Positions 28,863 to 38,604 are shown, counted from the stretch's first letter. The stretch: 64,000 bases of DNA from CAVVEQ01 sp963747315 (GCA_963747315.1 CAVVEQ010000004.1:1-64000), one strand, 5' to 3'. Notes: generated from the sequence alone by a model not told the origin. Translations and numbers: made by a program.

Positions 28863-29766
28863 ATGACAAACAACATCACCCGCGACCGACTGAAAACTGA
28901 AGAACAGGCGCATCCTCCACTTCGCCGACCGGATTACATCCGCGTTCGTGCGCCCGGTGGAGAGGGTTATGAGCACATCCAGGAGATCATGCGCAGCAAA
29001 TCACTGCATACGGTCTGCGAGGAAGCTCACTGCCCCAACCTGGGGGAGTGCTGGGGCAGCGGTACCGCGACTTTTCTCATCCTGGGGGATATCTGCACCC
29101 GATCCTGCGGATTCTGCGATATCCGCCACGGCCGCCCCTTGCCTCTGGACCCGGATAGAACCGGAAAGGGTGGTGCAGGCGGTAAAAGCCATGCAGTTAA
29201 AACACGCCGTCATCACCAGCGTGAACCGCGATGAATTACCAGATGGCGGTGCATCTGTTTTTGCCGCTATCATTCGCGGAATTCACAACGAGGTTCCTAA
29301 ATGCACGGTCGAAGTTCTCATCCCGGATTTCAAAGGGGATCTGGAAGCGCTAAAGATAGTCATGGAGGCCAAACCGGAGGTCTTGAACCACAATATCGAA
29401 ACCGTTCCCAGGCTCTTCCGGAGTGTTCAACCTCAGGATCATTACGAGTGGTCCGAAACCGTGCTGCGCAACGCACGGGTTTTTTACCCAGGTACAGTTA
29501 CCAAATCAGGATTGATGGTGGGTCTGGGGGAAACAATGGATGAGATCAAATCAGTGATGAGTGATCTGCGCAGCTGGGGAGTGGAGATCCTCACGATCGG
29601 GCAGTACCTGCAGCCCAGCCGTAACCATCTGCCCATTGTTAGATATTACACCCTCGAAGAATTCGAGGAGCTAAAATCGTTTGGATTAGGTCTAGGTTTC
29701 CGCTGGGTGGAAAGTGCTCCCCTGGTGCGTTCCTCCTACCATGCTGGCATGCAATCCGCTGCCTGA
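28863..29766 (+). CDS. lipA: Lipoyl synthase, frameshifted
   Basis: Radical SAM enzyme that inserts two sulfurs into octanoyl-protein to form lipoate. Both cluster sites are visible: the auxiliary cluster cysteines in CEEAHCPNLGEC and the SAM cluster in CTRSCGFC, about residues 60-100. After an indel near 29150 the second half reads VITSVNRDELPDGGASVFAA, LIPDFKGD, VLNHNIETVPRLF and TKSGLMVGLGE, in family order, ending with SSYHAG. A TATAAT at 28845-28850 would place the transcript start near 28857, which favours ATG 28863 over the GTG at 28851. Confidence 0.92.
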
Positions 29767-29783
29767 TAAAAATCTAGATCTTT

Positions 29784-30479
29784 TTAGGGTCTCATGTCAG
29801 CGTTAACCTTCTTACCCTTTCGTTTTTCGAATTCCCGGAGCGCATCTCTGGCGATCCAGCTGGCAGTCCGATCCTTCAAGAGAAGCAGGTCCTCCGCGCA
29901 ATGGATGCTCTGTTCCAGAAGATCACTGTTCCGCTTCCCGATATTTCTCAGTGCCCAATTCACCCCCTTCTTTACAAAATTCCGGGGATCTTTCGAATGC
30001 TTCCGGATAAGATCGAAAAACGGGACGAACTCTTCATCTGTCATGACGCGGTCATGCCAGGCCAATCCAGCGATTAGCGCAAAAGCAGCCCGACGGACGA
30101 ATTCCTCCTCCCGATCGGCCCAATCAAATATCGCCGGGATCGCGTAAGGCGTCTGGTAAAAAAGGCTGGTGGTCGCCTGATCGCACAGGTCCCAGGTGTC
30201 GAAATCCTTTACCCAATCATCCATCTGTACACGGGTCACCTTCTCCGGGATATCTACGAAACAGGCCATTAGGCGGGCATCATGGATTTCCGTATCCCAT
30301 AAAGCCAGAGCCAATTCATGGTCATGGATACCCTTCGCGATCCTGCGGATATCATAAATACTCACCCCCAGCATGTTCCGGCCGTTGATTCCATAGCGTT
30401 GCTGGCCGGAAATGCCTTCCGGGCGGCTGCATTCATGCAATTTGGAAACCAGAACTTCCGCATCAGGGTTTTGCTTCAT
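29784..30479 (-). CDS. AlkD-like DNA alkylation repair protein
   Basis: A 231-residue HEAT-like-repeat protein of the AlkD family, which excises bulky or cationic alkylpurines without base flipping. Signatures: GVSIYDIRRIAKGI, ARLMACFVDIPEKVT, WDLCDQATTSLF, FVRRAAFALIAGLAWHD and FVKKGVNWALRNIGKRN. The ATG at 30479 lies inside the end of the DNA methyltransferase gene (17-nt overlap), so the two are cotranscribed. The pairing of a DNA methylase with a repair glycosylase is unusual but may be incidental. Confidence 0.9.
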   Translation of the reverse strand: MKQNPDAEVLVSKLHECSRPEGISGQQRYGINGRNMLGVSIYDIRRIAKGIHDHELALALWDTEIHDARLMACFVDIPEKVTRVQMDDWVKDFDTWDLCDQATTSLFYQTPYAIPAIFDWADREEEFVRRAAFALIAGLAWHDRVMTDEEFVPFFDLIRKHSKDPRNFVKKGVNWALRNIGKRNSDLLEQSIHCAEDLLLLKDRTASWIARDALREFEKRKGKKVNADMRP

Positions 30480-31314
30480 ATCCTATCCATTCAATTGTGG
30501 GATGATCTTTGAATCGCTCCTCCATAACCTTCATGGCGGCAAGGTTGTTGTCCACAAGGATGAAATTTCTTCCCAGCTCCAGGCAAACCGCCCCTGTTGT
30601 GCCGCTGCCGGCAAAAAAATCCAGTACCGTATCGCCAGGATGGGAAGACGCCTGGATGATTCTTCTGATGATCCCCTCCGGTTTTTGAGTGGGGTAACCG
30701 GTTCTTTCCCGGCTGTTGGTGCCGACGATAGAGTGCCACCAGGTATCGGTGGGGGTTTTCCCCCGGGCTGCCTTCTCCGGTCCCACGAGCCCTGGTGCCA
30801 TGTAGGGAATGCGCTCAATCTCCTCGTAATTGAAAACGTACTCCGAAGGGTCTTTCGCATACCAGAGGATATTATCGTGCTTTGGGGGCCAGCGTTTCCG
30901 GGTGCGCGCTCCAAAATCATATGCCCAGATAATTTCATTGATAAAAGATCCTCGACCGAAAATCGCATCCAGTGCAACTTTACAGTAATGCACTTCGCGG
31001 TAATCGATGTGAAAGAATAGGCTGCCGTTCGGTTTGAGCACGCGATAAGCCTCAGTGAGTCTAGGTGTGATAAATTCCAGAAAATCGTCAAAAATGTCCG
31101 CGTACGCGCTTTTCCCCAGCGTGACCGTCCGGTACTGTTGCCCCATGAAGCCTTTTCGATCCCCTTCTTCTGATCGTAAGGTCCTAATCCGGGTCCTGGC
31201 CTGGGTCTTGCCGGTATTGAATGGGGGATCGATATAGATCATATCGATGAATGAATCCTTCATCGATTGAAGAATGGGCAGGTTATCGCCAAAATGGATC
31301 TGGTTGGATTTCAT
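30463..31314 (-). CDS. Orphan DNA N4-cytosine/N6-adenine methyltransferase (beta class)
   Basis: A 283-residue site-specific DNA methyltransferase. Motif IV DPPFNTG is near residue 32 and the SAM motif I FAGSGTTGAVCLE near residue 235, the order of the beta class. GYPTQKPEGIIRRII and VLKPNGSLFFHID are also typical. No restriction gene adjoins it, so it appears solitary. It overlaps the nitroreductase by 4 nt upstream and AlkD by 17 nt downstream. Target sequence is unknown. Confidence 0.9.
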   Translation of the reverse strand: MKSNQIHFGDNLPILQSMKDSFIDMIYIDPPFNTGKTQARTRIRTLRSEEGDRKGFMGQQYRTVTLGKSAYADIFDDFLEFITPRLTEAYRVLKPNGSLFFHIDYREVHYCKVALDAIFGRGSFINEIIWAYDFGARTRKRWPPKHDNILWYAKDPSEYVFNYEEIERIPYMAPGLVGPEKAARGKTPTDTWWHSIVGTNSRERTGYPTQKPEGIIRRIIQASSHPGDTVLDFFAGSGTTGAVCLELGRNFILVDNNLAAMKVMEERFKDHPTIEWIGYEAKP

Positions 31315-31925
31315 TCCGAAAACCGCTCCATAAAGACAATTTCTTCAAGGTTCTTTCGTCTGCGGGCTTCCGGTTGCTCCAGAGGGTATCCCACGGGCAT
31401 CACCGCCGGTGCGCGCCAATTTGTAGGAATGCCAAGGATTTCCTTCAATTTATCCTCTCTCAACCCTGCAATCCAGCAACCCCCCAACCCCTCCGCCACT
31501 GCGGCCAAGGCGAGGTGATCCATTGGGATGGTCAGATCCACAAGCAAGCCGCTTTCCCATTCAACAGGGCTACTCTTTTGAATCTCCACCAAATGATCCT
31601 GGTTTGCGATGATCACCCGATCTCCCTGCCGAATCTTGACATAGGCTTCCGAGGGATCGCCACAAACAACCAAGATTACGGGGGCATCCGCAATCCAATC
31701 CTGTTTTATCTCTCTCCCGCTGGAGGTGATAAATGTGCAGATTTCCGCTATCCTTTTCCTGGTATCCGCCTCTTTCACCACAATGAACCTCCAGGGTTGG
31801 GCATTCTTTCCGGAAGGTGCTGCCCTCATGGCATTCAGCATTCGCGCCAGAACTTCCTCGGGGATCGGGGTGGGTGCAAACTTGCGAATGCTCCTGCGTG
31901 TGTAGATTGCCTGGTAAAGTTCCAT
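31311..31925 (-). CDS. Nitroreductase family protein
   Basis: A 205-residue flavin-dependent oxidoreductase-type protein. It begins with the FMN-binding TRRSIRKF, then AAPSGKNAQPWRFIVV and VDLTIPMDHLALAAVAEGLGGCWIAG, a conserved dimer and FMN region. VGYPLEQPEARRRKNLEEIV closes the domain. AAAGGAAAA before the ATG at 31925 favours that start over in-frame ATGs at 31967 and 31940. The stop overlaps the start of the DNA methyltransferase gene by 4 nt (ATGA). Confidence 0.9.
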   Translation of the reverse strand: MELYQAIYTRRSIRKFAPTPIPEEVLARMLNAMRAAPSGKNAQPWRFIVVKEADTRKRIAEICTFITSSGREIKQDWIADAPVILVVCGDPSEAYVKIRQGDRVIIANQDHLVEIQKSSPVEWESGLLVDLTIPMDHLALAAVAEGLGGCWIAGLREDKLKEILGIPTNWRAPAVMPVGYPLEQPEARRRKNLEEIVFMERFSE

Positions 31926-32027
31926 GAGTTTTCCTTTCATAGGTCCGGTGCTGTTTAGGGTAACCAATGTATTTTATGATGGGAGTGCGAATTTTGCTAT
32001 AATCAGTTGCGCATTAACGAGGCAAAT

Positions 32028-32735
32028 ATGACACCCTTCAAGATCGATCGGCCGCTGGATTACGTTCATTTTTTGGAAAAATGGATGGACGAATTACCCA
32101 CCGGAGATATGGCGAATCTCGCTGCATATCCTGAAAGATGCGCGGTAATCTCGGTGGACGTGATCAAAGGTTTTTGTTCGATAGGTCCACTTGCCAGCCC
32201 GCGTGTGGCAGGGATTGTATCCCCTATCGCGCTTCTACTGCGAAACGCATGGGATAATAAGGTCCGCAAAATCCTTTTTCTCCAGGATACCCACGAACCG
32301 GATGCCGTTGAATTTGACGCATACCCGCCACACTGCGTTCGCGGAACTGAGGAAGCGGAGACAGTTGATGAGTTGCGCGCCTTGCCGTTTTTTCAAGAGA
32401 TCACGATCATGGAGAAAAATTCAATCTCTTCCGGATTGAACACTGGGTTAAATGATTGGTTAGCGGGGCATCCAGAAGTGGATGTTTTTATCGTCGTGGG
32501 TGATTGTACCGACCTGTGCACGTATCAATTGGCAATGCATCTGCGCCTGGATGCCAACGCTCGCCAATTGCAGCGCAGGGTGATCCTGCCTGTTGATTGC
32601 GTGGATACTTACAACATGCCCTTCGAAAAAGCTGAAGCTATCGGAGCAATCCCCCACCCAGCGTCTTTCATCCATGCGGTTTTCCTGCACAATTTGCACC
32701 TCAATGGTGTGGAGATTTACGCCACCATTAAATAA
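32028..32735 (+). CDS. Isochorismatase/nicotinamidase-like cysteine hydrolase
   Basis: A 235-residue protein of the isochorismatase-like superfamily. The catalytic Asp is in AVISVDVIKGF, the cis-peptide/Cys region in VVGDCTDLCTYQLAM, and a LFLQDTHEPDAVEF stretch resembles the metal-binding segment of nicotinamidases. The nicotinamidase role is possible but not certain. TATAAT at 31998-32003 and ACGAGG before the ATG support the start at 32028. A strong terminator follows. Confidence 0.85.
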   Translation: MTPFKIDRPLDYVHFLEKWMDELPTGDMANLAAYPERCAVISVDVIKGFCSIGPLASPRVAGIVSPIALLLRNAWDNKVRKILFLQDTHEPDAVEFDAYPPHCVRGTEEAETVDELRALPFFQEITIMEKNSISSGLNTGLNDWLAGHPEVDVFIVVGDCTDLCTYQLAMHLRLDANARQLQRRVILPVDCVDTYNMPFEKAEAIGAIPHPASFIHAVFLHNLHLNGVEIYATIK

Positions 32736-32740
32736 ATCAA

Positions 32741-32770
32741 AAACCGGCGGATCCCCGCCGGTTTGATTTT
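32741..32770 (+). terminator. Intrinsic terminator, isochorismatase-like gene
   Basis: Ten-bp perfect stem AAACCGGCGG (32741-32750) with CCGCCGGTTT (32755-32764), 4-nt loop, followed by GATTTT. Flanking ATC/GAT pairs extend the stem. It may also serve the convergent lipoprotein gene. Confidence 0.85.
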
Positions 32771-32781
32771 CTTTGTCTGAA

Positions 32782-33684
32782 TTATTTTGAACTCCAGTAA
32801 TCCACCTGGTTGATCTTGGCGGTTAGATTGGGGGTTTTCTCGCTGTTTACGAACAAGCCAAAATACCCCTGGGCGAAGGTTGCATCCGCAATTTCGTGCA
32901 CCATTTTCCCATTGATGAATAATTTTATATTTTCGCCGTTGGCCATCACACCCACGCGGTTGGTCTGGTTGGGTCCCTTAACGATCGCCTTGCTGGCATA
33001 AGGGTAGATGACCTGGGTCATGGTCCCGGGCTCCATCGTACCATCCCAGGCCTTTAGGTAATAGTTACCATCACAGGTGATCCCAAAGAGATACCCGCGA
33101 TCCGGCTTGTCATAATTGGGCACTCGGAAGATCAAACCCCAGGCATCCATCCCGGAGCACGTGACCATACGACCATCGGCTTCCAGATAGAAATTCTTCA
33201 GTGCCTTAGCACTTGCCAATTTCCAACCATTGGTGGAGGTAAGTCCGGTCAGGGTCAATTCACCATCGGCAACCGAAAGAGAAGTGAAATTATCGGAGCC
33301 AACAGGCCAATTGTTGGAATTATCCAAAGGGTCGGACCAGGTAGGCGTACCCAATGCCGCGCGAGGATCTCCGGCTGGCGCGGTAGGAGAGGGCAGTAAC
33401 GTTTCGGTTGGGATTCCAGGTACCGTGTTTGTCGCAGTAGGCTCCACGGTACCGATGGTCGGTTCCGGAGTGGGAGTATCGGTTGGTTCCACAGTCGGGG
33501 TGTTCACCGCCAGCGTTGGTAGTTGTATGGTCGCCGTAACCGTAGGCGGCAGCGGAGTGTAAGTGGGTATATCTGTTAGGATGGCAGCAACCCTGGTTTG
33601 CACACCTGCGTCAGACGAACTGGGTGATTGGCAGGCTGTCAGCGCCATTAACCCAATAACTAAAATAATCGTGAATTTGGTCAT
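32782..33684 (-). CDS. Lipoprotein with Thr/Pro linker and concanavalin-like C-terminal domain
   Basis: A 300-residue lipoprotein. The lipobox is LTAC. A long Thr/Pro/Val linker (about residues 45-105) separates the anchor from a beta-sandwich of about 190 residues. That domain starts DPLDNSNNWP and contains GLIFRVPNYDKPDRGYLF, YYLKAWDG and VHEIADATFAQGYFGLFV, a pattern of LamG or DUF1080-type concanavalin-like domains that often bind glycans. GGAGG lies 7 nt before the ATG at 33684. The ligand is unknown. Confidence 0.78.
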   Translation of the reverse strand: MTKFTIILVIGLMALTACQSPSSSDAGVQTRVAAILTDIPTYTPLPPTVTATIQLPTLAVNTPTVEPTDTPTPEPTIGTVEPTATNTVPGIPTETLLPSPTAPAGDPRAALGTPTWSDPLDNSNNWPVGSDNFTSLSVADGELTLTGLTSTNGWKLASAKALKNFYLEADGRMVTCSGMDAWGLIFRVPNYDKPDRGYLFGITCDGNYYLKAWDGTMEPGTMTQVIYPYASKAIVKGPNQTNRVGVMANGENIKLFINGKMVHEIADATFAQGYFGLFVNSEKTPNLTAKINQVDYWSSK

Positions 33685-33722
33685 TAGTATTCCTCCATCC
33701 ATCGGGGCAGCATCTCCGAGGG

Positions 33723-34210
33723 TTAAGATTTGTATCCTATTTTCCGTAGAAAACCTTTTCGCCAGGCAATATCTTCATCGGCTTCGACCCCCATCGGGCT
33801 TTGCCCATCCACAACCCCAAGAACCCCCCTGCCCTGGCCGGTCTGAGCAACCAGGATCTCGGTTTCATTGGCGGTTGCGCAGAAGATCTGGCAGACTTCA
33901 TGCAGACGCCTTGACTGCATTAAGGATGTTGATCGGGTAAAAGCCTTGCGCAAGGAAAAGAAAGAAGGTGTGTCCTGCACCGATCGCGATCGAGTTTTGA
34001 ATAGCCAGCTTGATCGATTCCTCGTCTGTTCCGGACCAGCGCACATATCTCTTTCCTGATGCCTCGCAGAACGCAAGCCCGAATTTGATTCCCGGGTACC
34101 GATCCGACGAGGGTTTCGTGCATATCTTCGACGGTTTTTATGAAATGTGCTTGTCCGAAAATGAAATTCACTTCGGATGGTTTTTAAATAGGAATAATTT
34201 CAAATTCCAT
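33723..34210 (-). CDS. DUF355 family protein (adenosine-specific kinase type), heavily frameshifted
   Basis: Small protein of the family annotated as adenosine-specific kinase. The clear part reads VCQIFCATANETEILVAQTGQGRGVLGVVDGQSPMGVEADEDIAWRK, matching the family's C-terminal signature, and upstream SVPG and a GAGHTFF-type region can be read in other frames. The ATG at 34210 (MEFEIIPI) follows GGAGGAATTTAGA. At least three indels are needed, at about 34185, 34080 and in 33930-34010. Family identity is inferred from remembered motifs. Confidence 0.65.
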
Positions 34211-34360
34211 TCTAAATTCCTCCATTTTCTGCTGAGTTACAATTGATTATTGATGCAATATTAATGCCAAAATTTCCAAGGTGCCCGTTCTATGTCATAA
34301 TTTCGAACAGTAATTATTCGACCCTTCGATCTGGAATTTTGGGAAAACTACTATTGATTT

Positions 34361-36136
34361 ATGAAAGAAAGCAGTAAATTGATGACCTCTTCAACTGACC
34401 TAAGAGATACCCGCAGAAACTTTCCCTTGGGAATTTCCTGGATCGAATGGATCCTGGCGGCCATTTTCTTTTCCGCGCTTTTCATCGTGCTGGCAAAATA
34501 TTCAGGTGGTCCCTTATTTTCGGATGAATATTATTACCTGGATGCCAGCTTGAACGGGTATACATCCCTCCAGGTATTTTTCTATTACACGCATTTCTAT
34601 TTCCAGCGACTCTTCATGGAGCTGGTTAAAACCCCGCTCGCCGGAGCAAAATATTATTGGGCTTTCCTGATCACTGGCACAACCTTGATGATCTACCTGG
34701 CTTCCCGCCTTCTAACGCAGCGAAGCACGGTCTTGAATGCCATCTTGGGGGTAGGATTATTCCTTTCCCTCCCCATTTTGGCCAAGTATTCAGGTGTACC
34801 TAAAAACGATTTCACGGCCATGTTTATCCTGGCTGCGATCGGCCTGGTTTTCATCCTTGCGTCCCGCAATGAGTATAAATCACCGGTTCAATTAGGCTTG
34901 CTTGGTTTTCTCTTTCTGTTGGCCTTCAAGAGCAAGGAAACCGCTGTGATCAGCGGCTTTATATTTCTTGGACTTGGTTTTGAAACCTTCGGGAGATTTA
35001 AACTAAGACTTTTCTGGGAACGGATGCGCATCTTCCTTATCGGTTTCGGGTTGGGTATCCTATTACTCATCCTGTTGAATTTCTTGATCGTCCGTGATCT
35101 TTTCTGGGGATTACGGCCATCGGAATTCATTGGATATTTACAAGTGGCCAGGGGGATATCCGGTACGATGGATGCGACCGAACGTTTCCCAACCAGTTTT
35201 GTTCTACAGTTTGCAATACTTCCATTATTGTTTTACCTTATCGCTCCTTTTCAGGGTATCAAAGGTAATTTCGGCCTCCCGCAGAAACTTCTTTGGTCTT
35301 ATCCGTTGGTGTTGATCATCATATTAATGTTTTCTGCCATTGCAGATTCCGGCAGAGGTTTTTATGATCGCTTTTATTTTCCTGCCCTTCCAATCCTTTG
35401 CATTTTCGGCGCGCAGCTAATCCTCCCAGTGGAAACACCTGAAAGAAAGGACTGGGTACGGTTAATACTTTACTCCATGCTCGGTGCGGCGGTCAGCGCT
35501 GGCAGCGTTGTGCTCATCCAAACAGCTATAGCCGGCAGCAAGATTACCCTCATTCAAAGCGTTCAGCACGTACTTCTGCCGTTCTTCCTTTGCCTCACTT
35601 TACTCAGCATTATTTGGAAGCAACCGTTAACCGCCCGCAACCTTGGCCTACCGGTGCTTTTTCTTTCTGCATTACTCGCACCACCCATCTATTTGAATTT
35701 TCACTCCATTATCGTTGAACAACCGATCAACAAACGACTGAGTACCATGCTTTATCCATTCTCCGCATTCGACAACGAAATAAAGTATTCCCCTGATATG
35801 GTGCTCTACGTTTCCTCCAGCATGTACAAGGAATACCAGATGCTCTCTCGACATGGCGATGAGCTGCGAAGTATGTTCAATGTGTACTTTAAAGCGAATG
35901 CCGCCGTTGAGAATTTTATTTTGCCCATCGACTACAACTACGGTAAAGGTATCCTAATTTACCATGACCCGCTCGAAACGCTCCCGGCATTGAACTTCGA
36001 TCTCGCCCTCCTTACCGCCCATGACTGGAGCCAGGTTCAGGGCTTCCCCGACCTGCTGGCAAATATTAACGCGAATTACGAAGTTATCCCCGACGATCAA
36101 CAAGCATTCTTCCTGCTCAAGCGTAAAGTAAAGTAA
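34361..36136 (+). CDS. Membrane glycosyltransferase, GT-C fold (ArnT/PMT-like)
   Basis: A 591-residue polytopic protein with about 11-12 helices and a C-terminal soluble part (about 450-591). The first extracytoplasmic loop contains the acidic motif SDEYYYLDAS, in the place where GT-C enzymes carry their catalytic Asp/Glu. PKNDFTAM and DSGRGFYDRFYFPALPIL follow. It would transfer a sugar from a polyprenyl-phosphate donor to an extracytoplasmic acceptor. No partner gene adjoins it, so the acceptor is unknown. Confidence 0.75.
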   Translation: MKESSKLMTSSTDLRDTRRNFPLGISWIEWILAAIFFSALFIVLAKYSGGPLFSDEYYYLDASLNGYTSLQVFFYYTHFYFQRLFMELVKTPLAGAKYYWAFLITGTTLMIYLASRLLTQRSTVLNAILGVGLFLSLPILAKYSGVPKNDFTAMFILAAIGLVFILASRNEYKSPVQLGLLGFLFLLAFKSKETAVISGFIFLGLGFETFGRFKLRLFWERMRIFLIGFGLGILLLILLNFLIVRDLFWGLRPSEFIGYLQVARGISGTMDATERFPTSFVLQFAILPLLFYLIAPFQGIKGNFGLPQKLLWSYPLVLIIILMFSAIADSGRGFYDRFYFPALPILCIFGAQLILPVETPERKDWVRLILYSMLGAAVSAGSVVLIQTAIAGSKITLIQSVQHVLLPFFLCLTLLSIIWKQPLTARNLGLPVLFLSALLAPPIYLNFHSIIVEQPINKRLSTMLYPFSAFDNEIKYSPDMVLYVSSSMYKEYQMLSRHGDELRSMFNVYFKANAAVENFILPIDYNYGKGILIYHDPLETLPALNFDLALLTAHDWSQVQGFPDLLANINANYEVIPDDQQAFFLLKRKVK

Positions 36137-36168
36137 AATTCCCGCACCTTTCTTCAAGGATTTTCTAC

Positions 36169-37086
36169 TTGTTCGAACTTGTTTTTCTCGGCACATCAGC
36201 TTCCGCCCCCTCCGCCCGGCGCAACCTGCCCGCGCAGGTGGTGATGCATGACGAATTCCGCTTCCTGGTGGATTGTGGTGAAGGTACCCAGCGCCAGATC
36301 CTGCAATCCGGGATTGGATTTAAACGACTCAACCGCATCCTCATCACCCACAGTCATCTCGATCACATCCTCGGCCTGGCGGGGTTGCTCTCCACCTTCC
36401 TGCGATGGGAAGCCATCGACCGCATGGAGATTTACGGTGGCGAAGGTGCCCTGCAGCGCATCAGTGACCTGCTTTATGGCGTGGTGCTGCGCGGGAATCG
36501 CCCGCCCATGCCTCTGGAATTGATCCCGATCAAGCCGGGCACTTTTTTCCAGGAGCAGGATTTTAAGATCACAGCCTTCCCGGTTCACCACCGCGGACCC
36601 GATTGCCTGGGATATCTTTTCGAGGAAGAAGGCCGCCGTCCCTTCCTGGCGGAAAAGGCCGCAGCCCTGGAAATCCCTGAAGGTCCCTGGCGGCGAGACC
36701 TGGTTTCCGGAAAACCTGTTACCCTCCCAAATGGCCAGGTGATCGATCCTGAAATGGTGCTCGGCGAATACCGCCCCGGCACCCGTTTGGTTGTCGTGGG
36801 GGATACCGGCGACACCGCTTCCCTCTTCGATGTCTGCAAGGGTGCGGATGGGTTGGTTATCGAAGCTACCTATCTAAAAGAGGAAGAGGAGATGGCAAGG
36901 CAATTCTCCCACCTCACCGCCCGGGATGCTGCCGAACTTGCAAAAAGGGCTGGTGTGCGCCAACTCTTCCTCACCCACTTCTCGCGACGCTACCGGGATA
37001 AAGATATCCTCGCCGAGGCGCAGGAGTTCTTCCCCGGTGCCATCCTCGCGCGTGACCTGGATCAATACCAGGTGAAACATCCCTGA
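36169..37086 (+). CDS. rnz: Ribonuclease Z
   Basis: Metallo-beta-lactamase nuclease that matures tRNA 3' ends. It opens VFLGTSASAPSARRNLPA, has the zinc motif HSHLDH at residues 61-66, LGEYRPGTRLVVVGDTGDT, EATYLKEE and LTHFSRRY with the second metal set. The start is TTG with an AAGGA about 10 nt upstream, since no suitable ATG exists. At 305 residues it is the short bacterial form. It is followed by the SAM riboswitch region. Confidence 0.93.
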   Translation: MFELVFLGTSASAPSARRNLPAQVVMHDEFRFLVDCGEGTQRQILQSGIGFKRLNRILITHSHLDHILGLAGLLSTFLRWEAIDRMEIYGGEGALQRISDLLYGVVLRGNRPPMPLELIPIKPGTFFQEQDFKITAFPVHHRGPDCLGYLFEEEGRRPFLAEKAAALEIPEGPWRRDLVSGKPVTLPNGQVIDPEMVLGEYRPGTRLVVVGDTGDTASLFDVCKGADGLVIEATYLKEEEEMARQFSHLTARDAAELAKRAGVRQLFLTHFSRRYRDKDILAEAQEFFPGAILARDLDQYQVKHP

Positions 37087-37100
37087 TAACCTGTTCATGT

Positions 37101-37129
37101 TTGACAAATACATCCGGTCGTGATATAAA
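37101..37129 (+). promoter_or_regulatory. Near-consensus sigma-70 promoter for the SAM riboswitch-metK transcript
   Basis: TTGACA (37101-37106) and TATAAA (37124-37129) are separated by 17 nt. Transcription should start near 37137, 25 nt before the riboswitch P1 stem. Confidence 0.82.
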
Positions 37130-37161
37130 ACGCGCGTACAATCAAATAGCCCCACAAGGCG

Positions 37162-37270
<109 letters not shown>

Positions 37271-37291
37271 GGCTGTCAATCCGAAACCATG

Positions 37292-37327
37292 AAGATTGCT
37301 CCCTCAACTGACGGGGCAATCTTTTTT
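37292..37327 (+). terminator. Riboswitch expression-platform terminator
   Basis: AAGATTGCTCC and GGGGCAATCTT form an 11-bp stem with one T-G pair around a short loop, followed by TTTTTT. It lies between the aptamer and metK, fitting a transcription-termination switch. Confidence 0.9.
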
Positions 37328-37346
37328 ATAAGGAGACACAATCAGC

Positions 37347-38552
37347 ATGACCAACACATTTATGCGCTCGGAAAAATATCTCTTCACCTCTGAATCTGTG
37401 ACGGAAGGCCACCCGGATAAGATCTGCGACCAGGTCTCTGATGCCGTTCTGGATGCCTGCCTGGAGCAGGACCCGTTCTCGCGCGTTGCCTGCGAGACCG
37501 CCACCAAGACCGGCTTCGTGATGGTACTGGGCGAGATCACCACCCACGCCTTCGTCGATTTCGACCGCCTGGTTCGAAGCGTGGTCACCGAGATCGGGTA
37601 TGACAACAGCGAAAAAGGTTTCGACGGCAACACCTGCGCCGTGCAGGTAGCCATCGCCAACCAGTCCGGGGATATTGCCTTGGGAGTGGATAAAGCCCTG
37701 GAAGCCAAATCCGGCGAGATGTCCGCGAAGGATATTGAATCTGTGGGCGCCGGAGACCAGGGGATGATGTTCGGTTTCGCCTGCGATGAAACCCCCACCC
37801 TGATGCCCATGCCCATCTATTACGCCCACAAGCTCACCCGCCAGCTGGCAGCCGCCCGGAAATCCGGCGCCCTGCCCTGGCTGCGCCCGGATGGCAAATC
37901 CCAGGTAACGGTGGAATACAGCCACGGCAAACCTGTGCGCGTGGATACCGTCCTGATCAGCACCCAGCACTCTCCGGATGTCTCCCATGCCGAGATCGAG
38001 GAAGGCGTGATGGAGCACATCATTTCCGAGGTCATCCCCGAAGAGCTGCGCGATGAGAAGATGCACATCTTCGTCAACCCGACGGGCAGGTTCGTGATCG
38101 GCGGCCCGATGGGAGACGCGGGCGTGACCGGGCGCAAGATCATCGTGGATACCTACGGCGGGATGGGACGCCACGGCGGCGGCGCTTTCAGCGGCAAGGA
38201 TCCCACGAAGGTGGACCGCTCCGCGGCTTATGCCGCCCGCTGGGTGGCCAAGAACGTGGTCGCCGCCGGGCTGGCCGCGCGCTGCGAGATCCAGCTGGCC
38301 TACGCCATCGGCGTGGCGCACCCGCTCAGCATCAACGTGGAAACTTTCGGCACCGGTACGGTGGATGATGAGAAGATCGCCAAAGCCATCAGCCAGGTCT
38401 TCGACCTGCGCCCGGGCGCGATCATCCATGACCTGAACCTGCGCCACCCGATCTACCGCCAGACAGCCGCCTACGGGCACTTTGGCCGGGATGACCTGGA
38501 TCTCTCCTGGGAGCGCACGGACAAGGTTGAAGCGCTCAAGTCAGCGGTCTAA
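37347..38552 (+). CDS. metK: S-adenosylmethionine synthetase
   Basis: Makes S-adenosylmethionine from methionine and ATP. The 401-residue protein has FTSESVTEGHPDKICDQ (ATP site), GAGDQGMMFGFACDETP and GGAFSGKDPTKVDRSAAY (phosphate loop). AAGGAGACACAATC precedes the ATG at a usual distance. The gene is intact, in contrast to many neighbours. It is controlled by the SAM-I riboswitch 20-190 nt upstream. A strong terminator follows before msrB. Confidence 0.97.
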   Translation: MTNTFMRSEKYLFTSESVTEGHPDKICDQVSDAVLDACLEQDPFSRVACETATKTGFVMVLGEITTHAFVDFDRLVRSVVTEIGYDNSEKGFDGNTCAVQVAIANQSGDIALGVDKALEAKSGEMSAKDIESVGAGDQGMMFGFACDETPTLMPMPIYYAHKLTRQLAAARKSGALPWLRPDGKSQVTVEYSHGKPVRVDTVLISTQHSPDVSHAEIEEGVMEHIISEVIPEELRDEKMHIFVNPTGRFVIGGPMGDAGVTGRKIIVDTYGGMGRHGGGAFSGKDPTKVDRSAAYAARWVAKNVVAAGLAARCEIQLAYAIGVAHPLSINVETFGTGTVDDEKIAKAISQVFDLRPGAIIHDLNLRHPIYRQTAAYGHFGRDDLDLSWERTDKVEALKSAV

Positions 38553-38571
38553 CCCATCTTCTATTTCACAG

Positions 38572-38604
38572 AGCTGGTTCCCCACGGGGAGCCAGCTTTT
38601 TTTT
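38572..38604 (+). terminator. Intrinsic terminator, metK
   Basis: AGCTGGTTCCCC and GGGGAGCCAGCT pair around a 2-nt loop, followed by eight T. It starts 20 nt after the stop. Confidence 0.9.

Noticed and set aside
37326..38480. Long minus-strand open frame (384 codons) opposite metK
   Set aside because: It mirrors the GC-rich metK gene, has no family signature, and the plus-strand product is unmistakable. GC-rich genes often leave such antisense frames.
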